DNA of 50,256 nt from MAG-121220-bin8 sp965655865 (GTDB taxonomy: Bacteria; Bacteroidota; Bacteroidia; Flavobacteriales; Flavobacteriaceae), in contig CBFHJJ010000010.1 in assembly GCA_965655865.1 (NCBI GenBank), positions 1-50,256 of the forward strand, given 5' to 3'. The notes below the pieces were generated by a model, which was not told the DNA's origin, ran no database searches, and worked only from the letters and a program-made list of their open reading frames with translations. The position numbers and the translations under genes were made by a program. Positions 24,781-31,458 of the stretch are shown piece by piece; within the stretch, counting starts at the first letter, position 1; every line of letters starts with the position of its first letter.

Positions 24781-24846
24781 TAAAAAAATATACAAAAAAC
24801 ATTCGAAATAGAATGTAATATTATATATTCTTATTATATTTATATT

Positions 24847-25014
24847 ATGAGTCAAAAAACTGAACAATTATTATTTTGTGTTTATTGTGTTGTATACATC
24901 ATAATAGCATTGTTTACTGAACTAGATTTTTTTATTGTAGGATTCCCTGGTTTATTATTGGGTTTATTTTGGATAAGCCGATTAATGAAACTTGCACGAG
25001 AAAATAAATCATAG
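24847..25014 (+). CDS. Small membrane protein, 55 aa, tandem triplet member 1
   Basis: ATG at 24847 opens a 55-aa frame with two hydrophobic segments (LLFCVYCVVYIIIALF and DFFIVGFPGLLLGLFWI) and a basic C-terminus ending RENKS. It is the first of three closely spaced plus-strand small genes and is joined to the second by a three-base gap. The 20-base junction AAATCATAGTTTATGAAAAA, spanning its last codons, the stop and the next start, is repeated at the next junction. Function unknown. Confidence 0.55.
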   Translation: MSQKTEQLLFCVYCVVYIIIALFTELDFFIVGFPGLLLGLFWISRLMKLARENKS

Positions 25015-25017
25015 TTT

Positions 25018-25197
25018 ATGAAAAAAGTAAAATCATTACATATAGCTACTTTAATTCTATCATTTTTAGCTGAAGTATATGGTGTTTATTCATTATTAAA
25101 TGGAGGAGATAGTATTGAAGCTATATGTTGGATTATCGGAGGAGTTATATTGGGTTATAACGATTGGAAAATCTTTTTAACTAAAAAGAAATCATAG
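25018..25197 (+). CDS. Small membrane protein, 59 aa, tandem triplet member 2
   Basis: ATG at 25018 gives a 59-aa protein: charged start MKKVKSLH, hydrophobic IATLILSFLAEVYGVYSLL, then LNGGDSIEAICWIIGGVILGY and a basic end TKKKS. A two-segment membrane hairpin is the simplest reading. It follows the first small gene by three bases and precedes the third by three bases. Shared junction sequence and the same KS ending as its neighbour suggest a common origin, though the bodies are not clearly homologous. Confidence 0.55.
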   Translation: MKKVKSLHIATLILSFLAEVYGVYSLLNGGDSIEAICWIIGGVILGYNDWKIFLTKKKS

Positions 25198-25200
25198 TTT

Positions 25201-25317
25201 ATGAAAAAGTACAAGTTTGGACAGGGTTTTGACAAGTTTAGCAGAAAACAATTAAGTATCTATTATTTTTGTTTAGGATTCTTTGCAGGTTTTATTTGCA
25301 TGCTTGCACTTGCTTAA
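25201..25317 (+). CDS. Small membrane protein, 38 aa, tandem triplet member 3
   Basis: ATG at 25201 opens a 38-aa frame with a basic N-terminus (MKKYKFGQGFDKFSRKQ) and one hydrophobic segment (LSIYYFCLGFFAGFICMLALA). It closes the small-gene run. Immediately after its stop the junction sequence appears a third time with three mismatches and leads into a three-codon frame (ATG AAT TAA), as if a fourth copy had been lost. Function unknown. Confidence 0.5.
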   Translation: MKKYKFGQGFDKFSRKQLSIYYFCLGFFAGFICMLALA

Positions 25318-25386
25318 ATCATAGATTATGAATTAAAAGAAGAAGATATTCTTATGATTTAGTTAGGGTTTATTTTGAAACGTAAT

Positions 25387-25809
25387 TTATTCTTTTTTTA
25401 AATTAATTGTTTCATTATATCCAACTGGGATTTTAAGAAATTCATTTGAAATTTTTCCAAAATACTGATATGTTATTCCAAAAGAAGAAACTCCAGCATA
25501 GCTACCTCCACCAAATGTTTTAATATCATATTCTGTACCATTAAAAGACCACTTCAAATTCTTTGTCGAATCTAAATTACACCCGTATGTAGAGTTATTA
25601 AAATATATTACTTCCTGACCAGTTCCATCGTTTAAAAATAAGAAATATCCTTTTTGTTTACACTCATCATAAACTGCATCAACATTATCTATAGTGTAAG
25701 TATTAAAGTGCCATTTACCTACTATTTGATTAACAGGTTTGATTTCAACTAAATCATCTTTTGAACAAGAAAATATAATTAAAAGTAATATTAAAAATAA
25801 TTGTTTCAA
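25387..25809 (-). CDS. Lipocalin-like lipoprotein of unknown function
   Basis: A 140-aa predicted lipoprotein with a TTG start (25809), lipobox IIFSC (Cys15), and SKDD directly after the Cys, which fits the surface-export signal of Bacteroidota lipoproteins. The mature body reads like a small beta-barrel of the lipocalin-like type: VGKWHFNTYTIDN near the start, then LNDGTGQEVIY and NLKWSFNGTEYDI. Such proteins are common and uncharacterised in Flavobacteriia. It is downstream of the 319-aa membrane protein gene on the same strand. Confidence 0.72.
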   Translation of the reverse strand: MKQLFLILLLIIFSCSKDDLVEIKPVNQIVGKWHFNTYTIDNVDAVYDECKQKGYFLFLNDGTGQEVIYFNNSTYGCNLDSTKNLKWSFNGTEYDIKTFGGGSYAGVSSFGITYQYFGKISNEFLKIPVGYNETINLKKE

Positions 25810-25865
25810 ATTACTAATATACTGAAATTCAATATTATATAAAAATATGAAGGTATAAAGTATAA

Positions 25866-26825
25866 CTACTTAAGTTTAAATATGTCAATATACATTCGTG
25901 TATCAAATGGAACCCTAGCACTAATAATGTGTAACGTAATAAAATGAATAAATGGATTTCCTGTTACAACAGTAAAAGTTGCCTTTCCCATACCAACAAG
26001 TGTTTGTGTCATAATTATATATGTAAAGGAAGTTAGCCCAATAGATAGATTACTATAATCAACTCCTTGGTCAAACAAACTGAAAAAAGAGTAAAAAAGA
26101 CCTCCAAGTAATATAACTGTGATTTTATGCTTAAATATTACGGCTATTCGTGGAATAAAAACCATATGCATCATAACTACGACAGGAAAACCAGCTCCTA
26201 AGGAATTAACTAAAATACCTAAGGGTACTCCTAGTATATATTGACTTGCTGAAATACCTCCAATAAAATCAGTATCCCCAACAACAATTGGCCCAAAAAA
26301 ATCTAAAGCCCAATAAAAAATTATTATCCATAGATCTCTTCTCCATTTAAATGAGGCGAAAAGATTTTTTAAGGAAAGACCTTTTTTTTTAAGCCATAAC
26401 AGAGGAATAATGGTATATATAATTGTGTAAGTAATTACCCAAATCAATATATCTTCTTGAAAATGACTTCCAGTTGAGTAAATATCAGTACCAGGAAAAT
26501 GTAGCCCTATATTGAATCCTACTCCCAAAATTAGCTGAGTTATTATTAAGTAAAGAAAACATAAATAAGCCTCTTTTTTCGCTAAGTCTTTATCAACAGC
26601 ATAAAGCTTTACCCAATTAACTGATTCTCTTTTCTGAGTTAAATAAAGTAATAAAAAAACTACAAGAAATAAGACAGGAATATAAATGGTTAATAGACTA
26701 TGTAAACCATCTTCTGCTATTGAAGACAAGGTAAATCCCATTGAAACAAATAAAAAATATGAAGATGTTACTACAATCCAAAAAATACTAAACAAAAGTA
26801 TTGCACTACGGTCTGTTTTTTTCAT
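25866..26825 (-). CDS. Multi-pass membrane protein, 319 aa
   Basis: A protein with about eight hydrophobic segments and a positively charged start (MKKTDRSA). The second half (GVPLGILVNSLGAGFPVVVMMHMVFIPRIAVIF...VVTGNPFIHFITLHIISARVPFDTRM) vaguely resembles CPBP-type membrane proteins, but the conserved EExxxR catalytic block is not seen, so no enzymatic role is claimed. It is directly downstream of a Crp/Fnr regulator gene on the same strand (64-base gap containing inverted repeats), suggesting that the regulator controls it. Confidence 0.72.
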   Translation of the reverse strand: MKKTDRSAILLFSIFWIVVTSSYFLFVSMGFTLSSIAEDGLHSLLTIYIPVLFLVVFLLLYLTQKRESVNWVKLYAVDKDLAKKEAYLCFLYLIITQLILGVGFNIGLHFPGTDIYSTGSHFQEDILIWVITYTIIYTIIPLLWLKKKGLSLKNLFASFKWRRDLWIIIFYWALDFFGPIVVGDTDFIGGISASQYILGVPLGILVNSLGAGFPVVVMMHMVFIPRIAVIFKHKITVILLGGLFYSFFSLFDQGVDYSNLSIGLTSFTYIIMTQTLVGMGKATFTVVTGNPFIHFITLHIISARVPFDTRMYIDIFKLK

Positions 26826-26828
26826 TTA

Positions 26829-26880
26829 TCTATGTTTTAAATTTATTACAAAATTAAACATAGACAAGTGTTTGAAACAT
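26829..26880. promoter_or_regulatory. Inverted repeats upstream of the 319-aa membrane protein gene
   Basis: TCTATGTTTTAA (26829-26840) and TTAAACATAGA (26854-26864) form an 11-bp dyad with one extra base in one arm. A second dyad, TGTTTGAAACA, covers 26870-26880. Both lie between the regulator stop and the membrane protein start. They could be an operator, for example for the adjacent Crp/Fnr protein, or a terminator-like structure after the regulator gene. Base runs typical of a terminator are absent. Confidence 0.4.
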
Positions 26881-26889
26881 ACACCTATG

Positions 26890-27471
26890 TTAAGAAAAAT
26901 CAGATGATACGTCCTTGCGAATTCGGCTTAAAGATTGTGGCTTTATTCCCAAGTAACTGGCAATGTAATATTGGGGGATTCTTCTAATTACTTTAGGCCG
27001 ATGTTTTAATAGGTTTAAATAGCGTTCCTTGGCATCTAAGAGCGTAAGGTTATCCGTTTTCTTTCTGAGTCCAATAAATGCCTGTTCAGCAATAAGTCGT
27101 CCTAATCGTTCAAATTGGGGAATCTCTTTATACAATTTTTCCAAATCTTGTTTAGATATGTAAAGTAGTGATGTGCTTTCAATGGCCTGTGCAGTCTGTC
27201 TAGAATAACTATTAGAAAGAAAACTATCTAAATCAGTATACCATCCTCCCTCAAAAAAAAATTGCCCAGTCACTTCTTCTCCATCTTCCATTTGATAATA
27301 TCTAATGATTCCGCTTTCAATAAAATAAACGTTATAACAAACAAAATTGGTGTCGTGAAGAATTTCTCGTCTTTTAAGTATTTTGCTTTTAAAGTAACTT
27401 CTAATAGTAAAGTACTCTTTAGGTGTAAAGTCAATATAATTCGAAATATATTTTTCTAAAGAATCTTTCAT
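26890..27471 (-). CDS. Crp/Fnr-family transcriptional regulator
   Basis: A 193-aa regulator with an N-terminal cyclic-nucleotide-binding-like jelly roll (YNVYFIESGIIRYYQMEDGEEVTGQFFFEGGWYTD, about 46-80) and a C-terminal winged helix whose recognition helix is in YIASYLGIKPQSLSRIRKD. The classic Arg-Ala pair that binds cAMP phosphate is not evident (RQTAQAIES occupies the region), so a different or no ligand is likely; this is common in Bacteroidota homologues. Codon use looks less AT-biased than neighbours. It is followed by a membrane protein gene it may regulate. Confidence 0.9.
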   Translation of the reverse strand: MKDSLEKYISNYIDFTPKEYFTIRSYFKSKILKRREILHDTNFVCYNVYFIESGIIRYYQMEDGEEVTGQFFFEGGWYTDLDSFLSNSYSRQTAQAIESTSLLYISKQDLEKLYKEIPQFERLGRLIAEQAFIGLRKKTDNLTLLDAKERYLNLLKHRPKVIRRIPQYYIASYLGIKPQSLSRIRKDVSSDFS

Positions 27472-27562
27472 TATTATTTATTTCTCTTGTAATTTAAAAA
27501 TTATATGGCAATTAGAAATATAACCTGTTAAAGTATAAAACGGATATTAAAGGTATACCTAA

Positions 27563-28936
27563 TCACTTTCCAATACAGAAATTTGAAAAGATATTGCCAA
27601 GTACATCATCATTTGTGATTTCACCTGTTATTTCTGCAAGATGATCAATAGATTTTCTAATGTCTATTGATAAAAGATCTCCAGAAATATCACTTTTTAT
27701 TCCCATATTAACTTCTTCAATAGCTTTTAAAGCTTTCATTAGTGCTTCGTAATGTCTCGAATTACTAATTACAGTGTCAGTGTATGGGTTAAGAATATTT
27801 ATTTCATTAACTAGTCTCTTTTTAAGTGAAGACACAGATTCTGTATTATTAGCAGAAATTTTAATTATCTCAAACTTTTCTAATTGATTAATTAAATTTT
27901 GATTCATATTTTTTAAATCAACTTTATTTCTAACTAATACAACAGATAAGTCCTCTCTTTTAAAAGATTCTAAATCTGAGTTAATTTCTTCAAAAGTAGT
28001 GTCATTAGAATCAAAGAGATAAATTAAGATTCTAGCATTATTTATTTTTTCTTTTGTTTTTTCGATTCCTTTAGACTCAATTATATCTTCAGTTTCTCTT
28101 AACCCAGCTGTATCTGTAAATCTAAAATTTATACCATCAATCACTAAAGAATCTTCAATACTATCTCTAGTAGTTCCAGGAATATCTGAAACAATAGCTT
28201 TGTCTTCATTCAGCAGTGTATTCAACAAAGAAGATTTTCCAGCATTTGGTTTTCCAGCGATAGCAACAGAAATACCATTTTTTAATACATTTCCAGATTT
28301 AAAGGAATCTATCAGTTTTTCAAGCTCAGTTTGAATTTTTACAGTTAGTTTTTTGAATTCACTTCTTTCAGCAAATTCAACATCTTCTTGAGAAAAATCT
28401 AACTCTAATTCAATCATTGAAGAAAAATGAAGAAGTTCAGCTCTTAATTTTTTTAAATCATTACTAAAACCATTTTTCATTTGCTCCATAGCTAATTTAT
28501 GAGAGCCTTCATTTTCAGATGCAATTAAATCAGCAACAGCTTCGGCTTGATTTAAATCCATCTTACCATTTATAAAAGCTCTTAAAGTAAATTCACCAGG
28601 ATTAGCAACTCTAATTCCATTTTCAATAAATAAATCAATGATTTCTTGTTGAATAAAAGTGGAACCGTGACAAGATATTTCGATAGTATTTTCACCAGTG
28701 TAGGAGTGAGGTCCTTTGAATAAAGTAACTAATACTTCATCTAGTTCGTGACCATTTTTCATTATATGACCTAGATGAACTGTATGAGAATTTTGATTAT
28801 AAAGTTTTTTATTTCCCTTAGGTTTAAATAGTTTTTCAGTTACTGAAATTGCATTTAATCCTGATATTCTAATTACAGAAATCGCACCCAATCCATTGGG
28901 GGTAGCTAGAGCAATAATAGTTTCTTGATTAATCAT
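27563..28936 (-). CDS. mnmE: tRNA modification GTPase MnmE
   Basis: A 457-aa enzyme that, with MnmG, adds the carboxymethylaminomethyl group to the wobble uridine of certain tRNAs, using GTP and a folate one-carbon donor. The N-terminal folate-binding domain starts IIALATPNGLGAISVIRISG. The G domain has GKPNAGKS (228-235), DTAGLRET (275-282) and NKVD (337-340). The C-terminus is FCIGK, the conserved Cys-containing end needed for modification. Full-length and intact. The gene overlaps the GNAT gene start by one base, in an operon-like order. Its partner mnmG is not in the window. Confidence 0.98.
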   Translation of the reverse strand: MINQETIIALATPNGLGAISVIRISGLNAISVTEKLFKPKGNKKLYNQNSHTVHLGHIMKNGHELDEVLVTLFKGPHSYTGENTIEISCHGSTFIQQEIIDLFIENGIRVANPGEFTLRAFINGKMDLNQAEAVADLIASENEGSHKLAMEQMKNGFSNDLKKLRAELLHFSSMIELELDFSQEDVEFAERSEFKKLTVKIQTELEKLIDSFKSGNVLKNGISVAIAGKPNAGKSSLLNTLLNEDKAIVSDIPGTTRDSIEDSLVIDGINFRFTDTAGLRETEDIIESKGIEKTKEKINNARILIYLFDSNDTTFEEINSDLESFKREDLSVVLVRNKVDLKNMNQNLINQLEKFEIIKISANNTESVSSLKKRLVNEINILNPYTDTVISNSRHYEALMKALKAIEEVNMGIKSDISGDLLSIDIRKSIDHLAEITGEITNDDVLGNIFSNFCIGK

Positions 28937-30060
28937 TAAATGTCTTTTGTAAAAGTGCTTCTTTTTTTATGTAATTCACTTTCGTAATTTTTCCAAAAGG
29001 CTTGAATTGAAGTGTTTTCAATCAGTTCTGGATTAGTTTCAACTTCTTTAATTCCTCTTTTATTAAACATAGTTTGAAGATCATTAAATAAAATAGCTGT
29101 TACTCCTTTGTTTTGGTATTTTGGATGAACTCCTATTAAATATAATGAAGCTTTATTATTAAATTTTTGTGCTTTTAAAATATTAAAAAATCCAAAAGGA
29201 AATAGTTTTCCATTTACTTTTTTTAATGCTCTTGAAAATGAAGGCATAGTGATAGCAAATGCTACAAGTTTACCCTCATTATCAACAACACTTTTTATAA
29301 AATCAGGATGAATATATCTTATATACTTTTCTTTATAGTGATCTACTTGATATTGTTGAATTGGAACAAAAGTTTGTAGAGTGTTATAAGTTTTGTTTAG
29401 TAGGTCAAACATTTCGTCTAAGTAAGGAACTACTTCTTTGGTGCTTTTAAAAGTTAATGGTTTAAGATTGTATCTTCTCATTATCAAATCAGAAAATTTT
29501 TTAACTTTTTTAGGTGCTTTGTCTTCACTCCAAATTTGAATTCGGTATTCAACCCATTCTGCAAGTTTTTTCATCTTGAGTTGTTTTAAATGTTCCTTTT
29601 GGTAGGGATTGTGATACCATGTGATCATTGTATTTAACTCATTGTAACCATGTGTTAATAAACCAGCTTTATCCATATTGGAAAAACCAACGGGTCCCTC
29701 AATAAAAGAAAGTTTTCTTTTCTTGCCAAAATCTACAACAGCTTGAATTAATTTTCTAGAAACTTCTATATCATCAATCACATCATACCATCCAAACCTA
29801 ACTTTATTTTTATTTTGTTCTTTTACTTCAATCCAATTAACAATTGCAGCAATTCTCCCAACAATTTTGTTGTCTTTATACGCCAAAAAATATTCAGCTT
29901 CAGCATTTTTAAAAACAGGATTCTTTGATTTATCCATTGTGTTTAGTTCTTCATTTGAAATTGGAGGAACCCAATATTTAGATCCTTTGTATAATGAAAA
30001 TGGAAAATTCACAAAATCCTTGTATTCTTTTAAAGTCTTTGCTGTTTTAATGACGATCAT
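28936..30060 (-). CDS. GNAT-family N-acetyltransferase-like protein
   Basis: A 374-aa protein with an N-terminal part KEYKDFVNFPFSLYKGSKYWVPP and a C-terminal GNAT-like segment whose acetyl-CoA loop is in LIGVHPKYQNKGVTAILFNDL (a Q-x-x-G-x-x pattern). The middle AWVEYRIQIW and the N-terminal signature are typical of an uncharacterised GNAT family common in Bacteroidota. The substrate is not known. It overlaps the downstream mnmE by one base and the upstream outer-membrane protein by four, so all three are in one transcription unit. Confidence 0.8.
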   Translation of the reverse strand: MIVIKTAKTLKEYKDFVNFPFSLYKGSKYWVPPISNEELNTMDKSKNPVFKNAEAEYFLAYKDNKIVGRIAAIVNWIEVKEQNKNKVRFGWYDVIDDIEVSRKLIQAVVDFGKKRKLSFIEGPVGFSNMDKAGLLTHGYNELNTMITWYHNPYQKEHLKQLKMKKLAEWVEYRIQIWSEDKAPKKVKKFSDLIMRRYNLKPLTFKSTKEVVPYLDEMFDLLNKTYNTLQTFVPIQQYQVDHYKEKYIRYIHPDFIKSVVDNEGKLVAFAITMPSFSRALKKVNGKLFPFGFFNILKAQKFNNKASLYLIGVHPKYQNKGVTAILFNDLQTMFNKRGIKEVETNPELIENTSIQAFWKNYESELHKKRSTFTKDI

Positions 30061-31133
30061 TTTTTGCTTTTTCTATTATTTTTTTTAATTAATTTCCTTT
30101 CTTTTTTATCAAATCTTTTGTTGATTTTATCCTGTTTTTTTGTCAGTTTATAATCTTTTTTTATACTTTTTTTATTCTTTTTTCTTCTCTTTTTATTAGC
30201 CTTTAATTCTTTTCTGTCAACAGGAAGTTCATCTTGATACCAATCAAATCTTGTAGAAACACCAACGCTAATATTCAAATTACTAGGGGTTTTCTTATGA
30301 TTTAGACCAACACTAGTATCAACTTGAAAATCTTTGTTTAAAAGATAAGCAGCTCCAAATTTATAATAATTATCAGAGTATACATTATTTTTAATTATTT
30401 CATATTCAATAAATGAAGACCATCTAGGGTTTTTAAAATTATGAGTTAAGGTTGTTGTATAATTAAAAACTGAATTTGAATCTCCTAATCTGTCGATTGT
30501 AATATTATTTACTAAAACCCATTTTCCTAAAAAATGATTTTGAGTTATAATTCCGATTTTAGAATTTATAGATTTTTCATTTAGTTCAAACACTGTGTTT
30601 TTTTTAATTATTGAAAATGGATCATCATAACTTGAGGAGTTTTTAGGATTATAATTAATACCGGTAAAAACTGCTATTGCAGGAACAAAATCTACTAATC
30701 TTATCGATCTGTTTTTTTTCCAACTTAATAAATTAACACTATGCCATTTTTTATTTTTGAAAGGGTCGTATACTAAGTATTTGAATCCCAGAGTTTGTTT
30801 TCCTAATGTAGATTTATTAAACTCCTTGATTGTTAAAAAATCTTTTATTTCACTTTTATTGTAAGAACCATCTATAAATACTTCTAATTTATTTAACAAA
30901 AGACCATATCTAAGAGTGTATGAAAATTTATTTTCTAAAATTTTTGAATTTTTTAAATTAACATTTTTAAAATCAGAACTTTTGAAGCCACTTTCTATCT
31001 GTAAAACGTTTTTTCCAACACTAAATGCCCCGTGTGAAGACCCTGGGCGATTAGAGTTGATTGTTTCTGTATACTGAGAGTTCAGTAAAGAAAAATTTAA
31101 GATAATAAGAAAAAAAGAAATTTTAATTTTCAT
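30057..31133 (-). CDS. Outer-membrane-type transporter/barrel protein with lysine-rich tail
   Basis: A 358-aa exported protein with a signal peptide ending near LLNSQ. The mature start TETINSNRPGSSHGAFSVGKNVLQIESGF matches the phenol-degradation MetA-pathway-like barrel family, and alternating strands continue to VGVSTRFDWYQDELP (about residue 305). The final 52 residues contain 29 Lys or Arg and no obvious fold; a normal barrel would end in an aromatic residue. The tail may sit in the periplasm or bind an acidic polymer. It overlaps the GNAT gene by four bases. Substrate unknown. Confidence 0.75.
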   Translation of the reverse strand: MKIKISFFLIILNFSLLNSQYTETINSNRPGSSHGAFSVGKNVLQIESGFKSSDFKNVNLKNSKILENKFSYTLRYGLLLNKLEVFIDGSYNKSEIKDFLTIKEFNKSTLGKQTLGFKYLVYDPFKNKKWHSVNLLSWKKNRSIRLVDFVPAIAVFTGINYNPKNSSSYDDPFSIIKKNTVFELNEKSINSKIGIITQNHFLGKWVLVNNITIDRLGDSNSVFNYTTTLTHNFKNPRWSSFIEYEIIKNNVYSDNYYKFGAAYLLNKDFQVDTSVGLNHKKTPSNLNISVGVSTRFDWYQDELPVDRKELKANKKRRKKNKKSIKKDYKLTKKQDKINKRFDKKERKLIKKNNRKSKK

Positions 31134-31224
31134 ATTTTAAAAGATATAAATTTAAATAATATCATTTAATGATCATTTAGATTATTAATTAAATTCTTAA
31201 GTTGTATTTTTAAATTTTGTTAAA

Positions 31225-31446
31225 ATGGAAACTTTTTTTGAAATAATACTTGCACTGATTTTAATTGCATATGTAATTAGAGTAGCAAGTCCCTATATCT
31301 TAGCTTACTTTTTAAAAAAACTAGAAAAAAAAGTTAGAAATAAGTTTACTCAAGGAAATTCTAAAGGCTTTAACTCCTCTTCAAATAAAAATGCAATTAA
31401 AAAGGAAAAGGTTGGAGAGTATGTTGATTTTGAAGAAATAGATTAA
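31225..31446 (+). CDS. DUF4834-family membrane protein
   Basis: A 73-aa protein with one N-terminal membrane segment (FFEIILALILIAYVIRVASPYILAYF), a basic stretch, and the conserved C-terminal block KVGEYVDFEEID, the hallmark of DUF4834. These proteins occur beside YfhO genes in Flavobacteriia, as here, with the YfhO gene starting 12 bases later. The role is unknown; the conserved order suggests that it assists the YfhO glycosylation step. It is the first gene of the plus-strand glycan operon. Confidence 0.85.
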   Translation: METFFEIILALILIAYVIRVASPYILAYFLKKLEKKVRNKFTQGNSKGFNSSSNKNAIKKEKVGEYVDFEEID

Positions 31447-31458
31447 AATTGTATTTGA

